A DNA stretch of 55,931 nucleotides, from assembly GCA_016290875.1 (NCBI GenBank), contig JAEEVL010000022.1, positions 1 through 55,931 of the forward strand. Direction: 5' to 3'. Source of the stretch: Ruminococcus sp. (GTDB lineage Bacteria; Bacillota; Clostridia; Oscillospirales; Ruminococcaceae). Below, piece after piece: positions 1 through 9,125 of the stretch (position 1 is its first letter; every line of letters starts with the position of its first letter). The position numbers and the translations under genes were made by a program. The notes beneath the pieces were generated by a model that was not told the origin of the DNA, made no database searches, and saw only the letters and a program-made list of their open reading frames with translations.

Positions 1-24
1 CAGGGAGTGAATTGGATCACAAGG

Positions 25-3000
25 TTAAAGAAGGAAATCCTGATACGCCTTTATATCAGATGAACTGATATGCGAATATTGAGAAAGAGGTGATTTTTGC
101 CCCTGAGAATAGTATAGCAGGATAAAGATTATCAGGGTAATAGCACTTGCCGCACCGATCGAAAGAGTCTTGCATATCTCTTCTGCTGTCGGTTCGCCGA
201 AGCACTGTTCGAGGATAGCTGTTACAACGACTATGATAAGACCGGAGGTCAGTATAGTGTGTATCGAGCCTTTATAAGCCAGTTTCAGTGCATCAAGCCT
301 GTCGTTATGCTTTCGGGCGTCACGGTAGTAGTTGCTGAACAGGATACCGTAGTCGATAGTCGAACCCATAAGAATACATTGTACTATGAGGAGCGCAATG
401 TAGTTTATGCTGTATCCCTGGAAGCCGACTGTTGTTACGGTAATATATACGCCGCACTGAACGAGAAGAACAAGTATTGCCGGAACAACTGCCGAGCGGA
501 AAGTAATGACTACAACGACGAAGATAGCGATAGCTGCCAGCAGAGTTATCTGGAGAAGTTCCTTGTCAAATGACTGGCTCATTTCATAGTTCATCGCAGA
601 AGAACCGATAAGGTGGTATTCTCCTGAGAAGTCGCTGCACTTATCATTGAGGTCGGAATAGAATTCTTCGGTCTCCTCACCGTCTTCGGGAACTGTTACT
701 GTGAGGATAAGACGGGAATACTTGTCGCCTCTGAGCTGCTTTACTCCCTCGTTGAGTTCAGCGGCTTTCTGCTGAATACCGGACTTTGTGTCTTCATCGA
801 TAAGAGAACTGAACACTTCGTCGTTTACGAATGTATCGCTGAGGTAGTTCATAAGCTGTTCGAGAGACATTGTCTTAGTAGTATCCGGAGAAATATTTGC
901 ATCGTGATAGAGGAAGAGGAGTGAAGCTGTATTCTTGTTGAAATCCTTTGACATACATGAGAACAGCGCTGTCATTTCCTCAGGTGTGAATTTCTTTTCT
1001 GTCAGCACCGCATTCATCATTTCTGAGAGACCGTTGATCATATTGCGGTCTTCCTCAGAGAAGCCGGAAGACATTTCTTCGTTGGTAAGTACGCCGTTTG
1101 TGAGGAACTGCATAAAGCCTTCGGCAGACATTCTGAACTTGCTGTCTGCGGCTGCAACATCGCTGAAAAGCATGAGCTGATATGCTTTTTTTGTCTCCAT
1201 GCCCATAACGGCGGCGAGAGCGGAAGCGTCCATTTTTTTATCTGCAACAGCAGCGTCCATAATGCTCTTGAGCGCACTTAATTTCTGAGCGACTTCAGGA
1301 GCGGCAGCTGAATTGCTTATGAGTACATCAGTAATATCATAAACAGAAGCTTTATCTGTTTCACTGCCGTATTTTGCAGCAGCGAGCTGTTTTGCTGTTT
1401 CGGTGTCGATGCCGAGATACTTTGCAGTTTCTTCAACAGGTATCATTGCTGTGACTTTTTCCTTGTCAGCGAAGAAAATCAGTTGTCCGAGCTGTTCTTT
1501 GCTGTCGGCGTCCTGCATATCCTCGGGAAGTCTTGAGAGTACGCGGACGAATTCGCTTAATGTGAGCGGTGAAGCTTCAACGCCTTCCTGCTGCATGAAA
1601 TAGTAGAGGAAGAGCTTCTGACAATCGGCTGGTTCCATTCCGAAAACGCCTGACATTTCAGCGGCAGTAACCGGTGTGCGGAGTTTTTGGGGACTTGAAA
1701 GAGCTTTCATAGTATCAGCGTGTTCTCTCATTTCATCGTTGATATATGAGCTGAATGATTCGCTTGTCATAACGTCCTCAGCCATGAAACGCATGAATTC
1801 ACCGGGGGTTATGCTGCCGGCCTCACCACCGTAATATTTGAAGTACAGCACATTCAGAAGATTCTCGTCAAGGGTAAAACCACTGTTCTGTTCGGTATTG
1901 CCTGAGTTTTCGGACATACTGTTCATAGCGTGTACCATTTCTGCGGTAGGGTACTGTTTGGCGATAGAATTTGTGTAGGTAGTAGCGCTCAGCACATCGT
2001 CGCGTTTTATCAGATCGTCAGCAATAGCATTGACCTTTTCATCGTCCTGATTTTCATAGAGCATAACGACAGTGCTGTGTGTCGGGAATATCTCTGTGAT
2101 AGGATCGGGACCTGCATTCGAGAAGGATATGTCAGTTCTCTGCTGGAGCACATAAGCTGCTCCGAATATAGCAATGAAGCAGAGAGTGAGCGGAAGTCTG
2201 AATTTGTTGCAGAATTTGGCGATACCGCCTGTCGGGATGTCAGGCGCACGCTTTGAAGTTTTTTCGATAAGGCGCGAGAACAGCATTATGAATCCCGGAA
2301 GAACAAGGAATACGCACAGAACGCTGATGAATACTCCCTTTGCGAGTACAACGCCCATATCGAAACCAATCTTGAAGCTCATGAATACAAGTGCCAGAAG
2401 TCCTACAACGGTAGTGAGTGAGCTGCTTGAGATAGAAGAGAAAGCTCCGGCAACAGCTGCTTTCATTGCTTCTTTCTTGTCGGGATTTTTTTCGAGTTCC
2501 TGACGGTAGCGGCTTGACAGAATAATGGAGTAGTCCATTGAGAGTGCGAGCTGGAGGACCGCCGCAACTGAAAATGTATTCTGTGAGATAGAGCCGAGTA
2601 TGATATTTGTTCCGAGATTGATAACGATGGCTATGCCTATCATTATAAGGAACAGGACAGGCTCTACCCATGATTCGCTCATTATAAGGAGAATGATCGC
2701 AAGCAGGGTGACTGCTGTTATAGCTACCCATGTTGGCAGACCGGAAGAACTTCCGCTGTCGTTCTTGTACTTCATATCATTCTGATGGAAGTGCTTTTCG
2801 AGAGTGTGCTCGATGGATACCTCCTCAGAAGTGCCGTAGTCGCAGTTGGTATGCAGGATGTATTTTGTGTAGCCGTCCTTGTTGAAGTCCTTGCTGTCTG
2901 CCTGGTAGTCAACACTGGTGACGTGTTCGATACCGGCAAGCTTAGACTTCATTTCGGCTTTTTCGTCATCAGCGAGGTCTTTGAACATCACTCGGATGGT

Positions 3001-3201
3001 GTAGTCCTCTTTAGCCTCCGGGAATTCCTCCTTCATAATGTCCATACCGATCTTCATTGATGAATCATCCGGAAGGTATTTTGACATATCGGTATTTACA
3101 CCGACTTTAGGCATGAGCATAGCACAAATTCCCGCGATCATTATTACTGTCACCATTAAAATGTTCCTTTTTTCGACAATAAAATTCGCTATTTTTTTCA
3201 A
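25..3201 (-). CDS. MMPL/RND-family membrane exporter with a large helical-repeat insertion
   Basis: This 1058-residue protein has two RND-type halves. An N-terminal membrane anchor (about residues 10-30) is followed by membrane clusters at about 155-345 and 880-1035. Each half has the MMPL-type Asp-Tyr in a membrane helix (SMDYSIILSSRYRQE near 221; STIDYGILFSNYYRD near 947). MMPL proteins export lipids, drugs or surface molecules using the proton gradient; the substrate here is not known. Residues about 440-815 are an unusual insertion made of roughly five helical modules of 70-80 residues (motifs like EFMRFMAEDVMTSESFSS, GFMQFLTNGVLTNEEMSS, QLMNYLSDTFVNDEVFSS). The start is the ATG 16 bases after AGGGAGAG. 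It is divergent from the TetR gene at 3364, which probably represses it. The family call is firm, the substrate is unknown. Confidence 0.9.
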   Translation of the reverse strand: MKKIANFIVEKRNILMVTVIMIAGICAMLMPKVGVNTDMSKYLPDDSSMKIGMDIMKEEFPEAKEDYTIRVMFKDLADDEKAEMKSKLAGIEHVTSVDYQADSKDFNKDGYTKYILHTNCDYGTSEEVSIEHTLEKHFHQNDMKYKNDSGSSSGLPTWVAITAVTLLAIILLIMSESWVEPVLFLIMIGIAIVINLGTNIILGSISQNTFSVAAVLQLALSMDYSIILSSRYRQELEKNPDKKEAMKAAVAGAFSSISSSSLTTVVGLLALVFMSFKIGFDMGVVLAKGVFISVLCVFLVLPGFIMLFSRLIEKTSKRAPDIPTGGIAKFCNKFRLPLTLCFIAIFGAAYVLQQRTDISFSNAGPDPITEIFPTHSTVVMLYENQDDEKVNAIADDLIKRDDVLSATTYTNSIAKQYPTAEMVHAMNSMSENSGNTEQNSGFTLDENLLNVLYFKYYGGEAGSITPGEFMRFMAEDVMTSESFSSYINDEMREHADTMKALSSPQKLRTPVTAAEMSGVFGMEPADCQKLFLYYFMQQEGVEASPLTLSEFVRVLSRLPEDMQDADSKEQLGQLIFFADKEKVTAMIPVEETAKYLGIDTETAKQLAAAKYGSETDKASVYDITDVLISNSAAAPEVAQKLSALKSIMDAAVADKKMDASALAAVMGMETKKAYQLMLFSDVAAADSKFRMSAEGFMQFLTNGVLTNEEMSSGFSEEDRNMINGLSEMMNAVLTEKKFTPEEMTALFSCMSKDFNKNTASLLFLYHDANISPDTTKTMSLEQLMNYLSDTFVNDEVFSSLIDEDTKSGIQQKAAELNEGVKQLRGDKYSRLILTVTVPEDGEETEEFYSDLNDKCSDFSGEYHLIGSSAMNYEMSQSFDKELLQITLLAAIAIFVVVVITFRSAVVPAILVLLVQCGVYITVTTVGFQGYSINYIALLIVQCILMGSTIDYGILFSNYYRDARKHNDRLDALKLAYKGSIHTILTSGLIIVVVTAILEQCFGEPTAEEICKTLSIGAASAITLIIFILLYYSQGQKSPLSQYSHISSSDIKAYQDFLL

Positions 3202-3242
3202 ATTTTAACTCTCCCTTGACATCTTATGTTTAATATGATACA

Positions 3243-3271
3243 ATAATACCACCATTGAGGTGTAAAGTCAA
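3243..3271 (-). promoter_or_regulatory. Promoter of the MMPL exporter gene
   Basis: On the minus strand the -35 TTGACT (3271-3266) and -10 TATTAT (3248-3243) are separated by exactly 17 bases. It points at the exporter gene about 40 bases downstream and sits in the divergent gap with the TetR gene. Confidence 0.75.
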
Positions 3272-3317
3272 CCAACTGTTTGTTTCACTTTGATGTGTGA
3301 TTTTAAAAATTCGCTGT

Positions 3318-3339
3318 AATTGTTGCAAAGTCAACAATT
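3318..3339. promoter_or_regulatory. Probable TetR operator
   Basis: A perfect 8-bp inverted repeat, AATTGTTG-(6)-CAACAATT, lies between the divergent exporter promoter and the TetR start codon. Its size and position suit a TetR dimer site for autoregulation. A related AAGTCAACCAA stretch overlaps the exporter -35 region, which could give joint control. This is inferred from position and symmetry only. Confidence 0.5.
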
Positions 3340-3363
3340 TGTATGTATTTGTTGAGGTGAATC

Positions 3364-3915
3364 ATGGAAAATCAGCGTGTAAGATTAACTAAAAAGATGC
3401 TCAAGAACGCTCTTGTTCAGCTTATGGAGTCGAAACCGTTAGAAAAGATAACAATTTATGAGCTGTGTGCAAAAGCAGAGATAAACCGTACTACCTTCTA
3501 TAAATATTACGGGAGCCAGTACGACCTGCTTGATGATATAAAGGCTGATTTCCTCCACGAACTGGAAATTAGTCTGCATGATGACCCTCCGCCGGTAGGA
3601 TTGCAGAATATCCTTACATATATCCTCACGCATCGCCTGTCTTGCATGGCACTACTGCATACAGCACCGTACGACGGATTTCTTGAGAGCGTTTTGTCGT
3701 TGTCGCCGGTGATGCGGCAGATGGACGAAACAATAGAACCGGGCTATTCTGAATATCAGAGGGAATATGTGAAGAAGTATATGATATTCGGCGCATATTC
3801 GATAATAAGAGAATGGTTGCTCTCGGAACATCCCGAGGCACCCGAGGATATAGCAAGGCTGATATCCGGAATATCGGCAAGGATCGCAGCATCCGCTGAC
3901 CATACGCTTTGTTGA
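3364..3915 (+). CDS. TetR/AcrR-family transcriptional regulator
   Basis: The protein has 183 residues. The N-terminal HTH (about residues 8-55) carries the usual TetR pattern, with ITIYELCAKAEINRTTFYKYYGSQYDLL giving the recognition helix and the FYKYY signature. The C-terminal ligand-binding part is family-variable. It starts at ATG after TTGAGGTG. The gene is divergent from the MMPL exporter and has a symmetric operator candidate just upstream, so it most likely represses the exporter and itself in response to an exported compound. That role is inferred from context; the ligand is unknown. Confidence 0.88.
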   Translation: MENQRVRLTKKMLKNALVQLMESKPLEKITIYELCAKAEINRTTFYKYYGSQYDLLDDIKADFLHELEISLHDDPPPVGLQNILTYILTHRLSCMALLHTAPYDGFLESVLSLSPVMRQMDETIEPGYSEYQREYVKKYMIFGAYSIIREWLLSEHPEAPEDIARLISGISARIAASADHTLC

Positions 3916-4061
3916 GTGACAGATGCGATAAACATCTAAATTCTTCATAGAATGTTCACAAATCACTTTGATAGATATGTTATAATAAAACATACAATTT
4001 TACGAACTCCGTTTTTCAGCCTGTAAAACAGGATATGTTCATAACTGCTTATGATGTTTGG

Positions 4062-4090
4062 TTGACTTTGTTAGCAAAACAGGGTATAAT
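4062..4090 (+). promoter_or_regulatory. Promoter of the HprK-PqqD-S26-MT-ABC-NTP operon
   Basis: TTGACT (4062-4067) and TATAAT (4085-4090) are 17 bases apart, close to the sigma-A consensus. The six-gene operon begins 84 bases downstream. The leader contains a short CGGC/GCCG hairpin (about 4143-4157) and no terminator. Confidence 0.8.
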
Positions 4091-4173
4091 GATACTATCA
4101 GTTTGCAGTATTTTGAATGCTTCTGAAACAGGAGTAAATGAGCGGCGCTTAATGCCGTTGATCAGGATGGATA

Positions 4174-4917
4174 ATGAAGAAAATGATAACTAACAGGTAT
4201 AAATTAGCAGACAAAGTAATCGAAGTCAACTCGCTATACAAGCAAGTACACGATTACTGCAAGGACTATACAACAAGCGAGCCGGCAGATTTTTCAGTCA
4301 CTATTACGCCGGAGGATATAATAGCAGAAAAGAAAAAGTCTGATTCCGAGTACGCTTATGAGGGACTTCCGGCACCGAATTTTTCAGATGCTCTTCTGGA
4401 AGAAACAGCAGTATACCGTAAGATAGCGGAAAAGATGCCGGAGTTTGATACATTTGTGTTTCATGGCTCTGTCATAGCTGTTGACGGGAAAGGCTTTCTG
4501 TTTACGGCGAAGTCCGGTACAGGAAAGTCAACTCACACAAGGCTGTGGCGTGAATATTTCGGCGCCAAGGCTGTTATGGTCAATGACGACAAGCCGATGC
4601 TGAAAGTGACTGACAGCGAAGTTATCGCTTATGGTACGCCGTACAATGGCAAGCATAATCTCGGCGAGAATATCGCAGTTCCGTTGAAAGCTATATGCAT
4701 ACTCACTCGCGGCGAGAAGAACAGCATCGTCAGCATTGACAGATCCGAAGCTTATTCAATGCTTTTGCAGCAGGTATACCGTCCGCAGGATCCTTTGCAA
4801 ATGGTAAAAACCTTAAAGCTTGTGGATAAAATGGCAGAAAATGTCGAGCTGTACAGGCTCGCCTGCAATATGGATATTGAAGCGGCAGAAGTCGCTTATA
4901 ATGGAATGAAAGGATAA
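4174..4917 (+). CDS. HPr kinase/phosphorylase-like P-loop protein
   Basis: This 247-residue protein matches the C-terminal kinase fold of HprK. It has a Walker A at SGTGKST (114-120) within FHGSVIAVDGKGFLFTAKSG, a Walker-B-like VNDDKPM near 136-142, and a GTPYNGKHNLGEN loop near 154-166. It lacks the N-terminal domain of true HPr kinase. Stand-alone HprK-like proteins are known beside PqqD-like proteins in lasso-peptide and other peptide-maturation loci, where some phosphorylate the peptide. The next gene here is a PqqD-like protein 5 bases downstream, which supports such a role over carbon catabolite control. The start is the ATG after AGGATGG. The substrate is inferred, not shown. Confidence 0.75.
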   Translation: MKKMITNRYKLADKVIEVNSLYKQVHDYCKDYTTSEPADFSVTITPEDIIAEKKKSDSEYAYEGLPAPNFSDALLEETAVYRKIAEKMPEFDTFVFHGSVIAVDGKGFLFTAKSGTGKSTHTRLWREYFGAKAVMVNDDKPMLKVTDSEVIAYGTPYNGKHNLGENIAVPLKAICILTRGEKNSIVSIDRSEAYSMLLQQVYRPQDPLQMVKTLKLVDKMAENVELYRLACNMDIEAAEVAYNGMKG

Positions 4918-4922
4918 TTATT

Positions 4923-5183
4923 ATGAAAATCAACAGCGCATTTTTAACTCACGATGACGGCGATCAGAAGCTCCTCGTTTCTACCGGAGCAAGCAAGTTC
5001 TCAGGACTCGTCCGCAGCAACGAGACTGCTGGCTTTATTATAGGCTGTCTTGAAAAAGAGACAACTGAGGCAGAGATAGTTGCAAAGATGCAGAAAAAGT
5101 ATGACGGCCCTAAGGATGTTATGGAGCGCGACGTCAGGAAGATAATAGATCAGCTCAGAAAAATCGGAGCTATTGATGAATAA
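4923..5183 (+). CDS. PqqD-family peptide-binding chaperone
   Basis: This 86-residue protein has the PqqD layout: an N-terminal beta part (MKINSAFLTHDDGDQKLLVSTGASKFSGLVRSNETAGFII), then a winged-helix C-terminal half ending in MERDVRKIIDQLRKIGAID. PqqD-like proteins (RiPP recognition elements) bind the leader of a precursor peptide and hand it to modifying enzymes. The ATG follows AAAGGATAATT. The gene overlaps the next by 8 bases, so expression is probably coupled. The leader it binds may be that of the small peptide at 16376, but this is inference. Confidence 0.8.
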   Translation: MKINSAFLTHDDGDQKLLVSTGASKFSGLVRSNETAGFIIGCLEKETTEAEIVAKMQKKYDGPKDVMERDVRKIIDQLRKIGAIDE

Positions 5184-5607
5184 ATCAACTTTCGAGGACC
5201 AGCTTGCCAAAAACGGCAAGCTCATATATACGAACAAGGGCGACAGTATGATGCCGCTCATAAAGCAGGACAGAGACTTGCTCATAATCAAGCCTGTTCA
5301 GGGCAGACTTAAAAAGTATGATGTACCGCTTTACAGACGTGACAGCGGACAGTATGTCCTGCACAGGATACTAAAGGTGCGCAGCAGGGATTACGTTATC
5401 TGCGGCGATAACCGCTGGACGAAGGAGTACGGCATACAGGACAGGCATATCATTGGCGTCCTGACTGCGGTTGTCCGCAACGGCAGGGAGATATCCGTGA
5501 ATGACTGGAAGTACAAGGCTTATGTACATTTATGGTGTGATCTTTTCCCTGTTCGTGCATTTACGCTTCATGTGATAAATAAGCTCAAGCGGACTATAAG
5601 GCGGTAG
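5176..5607 (+). CDS. S24/S26-family (signal-peptidase-like) serine protease
   Basis: The protein has 143 residues. GDSMMPLI near residue 22 is the signal-peptidase serine box (G-x-S-M-x-P). VLHRIL near 60 has a His at the place typical of SipW/ER-type enzymes rather than the Lys of bacterial type I enzymes. CGDNRWTKEYGIQDRHIIG near 75-93 is the GDN box. No clear membrane anchor is visible. I chose ATG 5176 (GGAG six bases upstream), which overlaps the PqqD gene, over the TTG at 5173. In a peptide-maturation operon it could cleave a leader during export; the cluster has no C39 peptidase to do that. The fold is likely, the role inferred. Confidence 0.75.
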   Translation: MNKSTFEDQLAKNGKLIYTNKGDSMMPLIKQDRDLLIIKPVQGRLKKYDVPLYRRDSGQYVLHRILKVRSRDYVICGDNRWTKEYGIQDRHIIGVLTAVVRNGREISVNDWKYKAYVHLWCDLFPVRAFTLHVINKLKRTIRR

Positions 5608-5611
5608 ATTC

Positions 5612-6283
5612 ATGGGCAATAATAAAAGAACCATAGGTAAGAAGATCAAGCGCAAATACATAGGAGCGTCAATGAGAATCACGCATTTTTTCGACGGAAG
5701 AAAAGACAAGAAGATATGCGGCTGTTCTCTTGTTAAATATGTACCTTCGCTTTATAGGGAAACAATGGGCGCAACAGGAAGCGAAGCAACCTGTTATTGG
5801 GCGCTTGATAAGATATTTGAGGGAGAATCATTCGATAAGAACGATTCTTTTATTGATGTTGGCTGTGGTAAGGGCAGAGTTCTTGCGTATATGCAAAGCA
5901 AAGGCTATCCCTGTTCAATGACAGGAATAGAACTCAACTCTGATGTCGCCGCTTATGCACAGAAGTGGGCTGAAAAGTACGATAACATCACGATACTAAA
6001 CGGCAATGCTTTTGAGCTTGATTACAATGAATATACCGTGCTTTTTATGGGCAGACCTTTTGAAACCGAGACCTTTTACCGGTTTATAGATCAGCTTGAA
6101 GAAAAACTGACACATAAGATCAGACTTTTCTATTGGTGGGATACACAGAGCGGCGCTTATCTTGAAGAAAGAAAGGGCTGGACTCAGAAACGGCGTGACT
6201 GGATATTCAAGAGTCACGGTCTGTATATGTATCGCTGCCCTCAACGCTATACAATATGGGAATATACGCCTGATGAAAAATAA
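5612..6283 (+). CDS. Class I SAM-dependent methyltransferase
   Basis: This 223-residue protein has motif I FIDVGCGKGRVLAYMQ (about 88-103), an acidic residue ending motif II (TGIELNSDVA) and motif IV-like LFMGRPFETETFYRF. The N-terminal 60 residues are basic and may contact a substrate. It starts 4 bases after the peptidase gene, and its end overlaps the ABC gene by 11 bases. In this operon it may methylate the exported peptide or a tailoring intermediate. A different small-molecule substrate cannot be excluded. Confidence 0.75.
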   Translation: MGNNKRTIGKKIKRKYIGASMRITHFFDGRKDKKICGCSLVKYVPSLYRETMGATGSEATCYWALDKIFEGESFDKNDSFIDVGCGKGRVLAYMQSKGYPCSMTGIELNSDVAAYAQKWAEKYDNITILNGNAFELDYNEYTVLFMGRPFETETFYRFIDQLEEKLTHKIRLFYWWDTQSGAYLEERKGWTQKRRDWIFKSHGLYMYRCPQRYTIWEYTPDEK

Positions 6284-7994
6284 TGCAGTAAAATGGCTAT
6301 ATGCCGTTACCGGAAAGAAAAAATGGAATATCCTCTGGCTCATGATAGTGCAGGCTCTGTACGGTGCGAGCGGAGTTGTATATGCACTGCTTCTGAGGAA
6401 CATCGTTGATAATGCTGTTGGCGGTGACCGAAGCGGCTTCAGGTTCTATGTTCTGCTGATAATACTTCTTGTTCTTGCACAGGTCGCAATGAGAGCGATC
6501 ATACGCTGGCTGGAGGAACTTTCGCGTTCCTCTCTTGAAAATCTTTTCAAGCAGCGTCTGCTCAATAACATCCTCACCAAAGATTTCGGAACTGTCAGTG
6601 CAGTCCACTCCGGCGAGTGGCTGAACCGCCTTACGAATGATACGGTAGTTGTTGCACAGAACAGCGTTGAGATACTTCCGGGACTTGCCGGTATGGTCGT
6701 CAAGATGGTAAGTGCGATGGCTATGATGATAGTTCTGGATTATCGCTTTGCACTTGTAATGATGCCGGTAGGTATCGTTTTGTTTTTCTCGACTTATGGT
6801 TTCCGCAAGGTGCTGAAAAGGCTTCATAAGAATATACAGGAGCGTGACGGAAAGCTCCGCGTGTACTTGCAGGAGCGCCTCGGCAGTATGATGATGATAC
6901 GTTCATTTGCTGCCGAAGAGCAGACCGAAGCAGAGGCTATCGATAAGATGTCCGACCACAAACAGACACGAATGAAGCGCGTTCGTTTTTCCAACTTCTG
7001 CAATATCTGTTTCCAGACAGGTATGCAGGGAATGTATGTTGGCGGTGTGATCTACTGCGGCTACGGTATCCTTACAGGAGCGATAAGCTACGGAACGCTT
7101 ACGGCTATAACGCAGCTCATTTCGCAGATACAGTCGCCGTTTGCAAATATTACAGGATATCTGCCCAAGTTCTATGCCATGACGGCAAGTGCTGAGCGTC
7201 TTATGGAGATAGAAGAATTCGAGAACGACAGCGATGTTCAGCCTATGGATATTGATGAAACTCTTGACTACTACCGCAATGATTTCTCAGCTATGGGACT
7301 CGAAAATGCTGAGTTCGCATACTATCCGTCCAGCGACAGCGTTCGTCAGCTGAACAAAGATACTATGCCTGTTGTTCTCAGCAACATCAGCGTTGAGATA
7401 CAAAAAGGACAATATGTCGCATTCACAGGTCACAGCGGCTGCGGAAAATCTACTGTTCTAAAGCTGCTAATGTGCATATACAAGCTTGACGGCGGTCATC
7501 GCTATATAACTGACAGGAACGGGAATACAGAGGAACTTTCAGCTAAGTTCCACCGTCTGTTCGCATATGTTCCGCAGGGCAATCAGCTTATGTCGGGAAC
7601 TATACGTGATGTAGTATGCTTTGCCGACAAGGAAGGACTGCATGACGATGAGCGTATCAATAATGCACTGAAAATAGCCTGCGCGGACGAGTTTGTAAGC
7701 GAGCTCGATGACGGTACAGACACGATCCTCGGTGAACGCGGAACAGGTCTTTCTGAGGGACAGATGCAGCGCATAGCTATCGCAAGAGCGGTATACTCAA
7801 AGTGTCCCATACTGCTGCTTGATGAAGCTACGAGCGCTCTCGATGAAGCTACCGAGCGGAAAGTTCTTGAAAACCTCAAGAATATGACCGACAAAACAGT
7901 CGTGATAGTTACTCACCGACCTGCGGCACTTGATATATGCGACAGGATAATGCAATTTACCGAAAACGGAGTGATAGAAAATGGAAAAAAGTGA
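6273..7994 (+). CDS. ABC exporter, fused permease and ATPase
   Basis: This 573-residue half-transporter has six membrane helices (about residues 15-300) followed by an ATPase with Walker A FTGHSGCGKST, signature LSEGQMQRIAIARA and Walker B ILLLDEATSALDEATE. The LSEGQ signature is slightly off LSGGQ. There is no C39 peptidase domain. The start is ATG 6273, inside the end of the methyltransferase gene; an upstream in-frame extension to 6162 is only overlap. The context suggests export of the product of this operon, probably as a homodimer. It overlaps the next gene by 14 bases. Confidence 0.88.
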   Translation: MKNNAVKWLYAVTGKKKWNILWLMIVQALYGASGVVYALLLRNIVDNAVGGDRSGFRFYVLLIILLVLAQVAMRAIIRWLEELSRSSLENLFKQRLLNNILTKDFGTVSAVHSGEWLNRLTNDTVVVAQNSVEILPGLAGMVVKMVSAMAMMIVLDYRFALVMMPVGIVLFFSTYGFRKVLKRLHKNIQERDGKLRVYLQERLGSMMMIRSFAAEEQTEAEAIDKMSDHKQTRMKRVRFSNFCNICFQTGMQGMYVGGVIYCGYGILTGAISYGTLTAITQLISQIQSPFANITGYLPKFYAMTASAERLMEIEEFENDSDVQPMDIDETLDYYRNDFSAMGLENAEFAYYPSSDSVRQLNKDTMPVVLSNISVEIQKGQYVAFTGHSGCGKSTVLKLLMCIYKLDGGHRYITDRNGNTEELSAKFHRLFAYVPQGNQLMSGTIRDVVCFADKEGLHDDERINNALKIACADEFVSELDDGTDTILGERGTGLSEGQMQRIAIARAVYSKCPILLLDEATSALDEATERKVLENLKNMTDKTVVIVTHRPAALDICDRIMQFTENGVIENGKK

Positions 7995-9090
7995 ATTCCG
8001 TAAAAATGCGTCTGATATGATATATCTTACAATATGCTCTTTGAAAGGGGAGACTCCAAGACCGAAGCGTGTTGCAAAGCTTGATCTGCCGATGCTGTTT
8101 GAAGTGTGCCAGAAGCATATACTCACAGCTTGTGTGGCATATGCGCTGGAGTCTGCCGGTATCAGGGATAAAGACTTCATACAGGCAAAGGAAAAAGCTG
8201 TACGCAAGAATATCCTTCTTGATTCTGAACGTACAAAGATACTTCGCAGACTTGAGGAAGAAAAGATATGGTATTTGCCGCTGAAAGGCTCTTTGCTCCA
8301 TCACTGGTATCCGAAGCTCGGTATGCGTCAGATGTCGGATAACGACATACTCTTTGACAAAGCCAGGCGCTCTCACGTAAAAGAGCTGATGACTGAATTG
8401 GGATTCGCTTGTGAGCATTATGGTTTAGGAAATGAAGACGCATATTTTAAAGAGCCTGTCTGCAACTTTGAGATGCATCAGGAACTCTTTTCGATTACAC
8501 ATACCGGTAACCTCTACGAATACTACCAAGATGTCAAAGAACACCTTATCCCTGACGATGACAGTGACTACGGCTATCATTTCAGCAACGAAGACTTCTA
8601 TATCTTTATGATGGCGCATGAGTACAAGCACTTTGCAGGCGGCGGAACCGGTGTCCGTTCGCTTGTTGACACGTATGTGTTCCTTGACGTGTTTGAAGAT
8701 CTGCTCGACTGGGACTACATCACCGCAGAGCTCGAAAAGCTCGACATAGCTGATTTTGAGCGCAATAACCGCGAACTTGCACTGAAGATTTTCAGTTTGG
8801 GACAGCTCACATATGAGGATAAAAAGCTCCTTGACTACTACGTGATGTCGGGAACATACGGAACAACAAGCAATTTCGTGAGCCACCGCATCGAAGAAGA
8901 AGGCGGCGGTTCTAAGTTCAGGTATGTCTTTGCACGTTTGTTCCCTCCTATGAAACTCTACAAAACATGGTATCCGTGGGCATACAGGCACAAGTATCTT
9001 TTACCTGTGGCGTGGGTATTCAGGCTTGTGAGAGGTGCAACAGTCCGGAGAAAGAAATTCGGCTGTGAGCTCAGAGAACTCAGCAAATAA
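7981..9090 (+). CDS. NTP_transf_5-like nucleotidyltransferase-fold protein
   Basis: This 369-residue protein carries the signature YLPLKGSLLHHWYP then LGMRQMSDNDILF (about 98-125). It matches the LKG...Yp...R...DxDll pattern of the uncharacterised nucleotidyltransferase family PF14907. Members recur in lasso-peptide and other RiPP-like loci and in polysaccharide loci; their reaction is mostly unknown. The usual DxD is NDI here, which may weaken catalysis. It is the last gene of the operon; a terminator follows 9 bases after the stop codon. Confidence 0.7.
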   Translation: MEKSEFRKNASDMIYLTICSLKGETPRPKRVAKLDLPMLFEVCQKHILTACVAYALESAGIRDKDFIQAKEKAVRKNILLDSERTKILRRLEEEKIWYLPLKGSLLHHWYPKLGMRQMSDNDILFDKARRSHVKELMTELGFACEHYGLGNEDAYFKEPVCNFEMHQELFSITHTGNLYEYYQDVKEHLIPDDDSDYGYHFSNEDFYIFMMAHEYKHFAGGGTGVRSLVDTYVFLDVFEDLLDWDYITAELEKLDIADFERNNRELALKIFSLGQLTYEDKKLLDYYVMSGTYGTTSNFVSHRIEEEGGGSKFRYVFARLFPPMKLYKTWYPWAYRHKYLLPVAWVFRLVRGATVRRKKFGCELRELSK

Positions 9091-9098
9091 CATTAACT

Positions 9099-9125
9099 AA
9101 AAGGGCAGCTTCGGCTGCCTTTTTC
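9099..9125 (+). terminator. Intrinsic terminator of the 4174-9090 operon
   Basis: GGCAGC-TTCG-GCTGCC (9104-9119) is flanked by an upstream A-run and followed by TTTTT. This is a textbook rho-independent terminator. Confidence 0.92.

Noticed and set aside
2240..2731. Antisense ORFs within the MMPL exporter gene
   Set aside because: They overlap a clear coding frame with intact membrane helices and have no ribosome sites; they are shadows of its codon use.
4138..4152. Four-codon leader ORF before the HprK-like gene
   Set aside because: ATG after CAGGAGTAA reads only MSGA; too short to support and overlaps a small hairpin.
6162..6272. N-terminal extension of the ABC exporter
   Set aside because: It lies inside the methyltransferase gene, has no ribosome site and adds no known domain; ATG 6273 fits the family.
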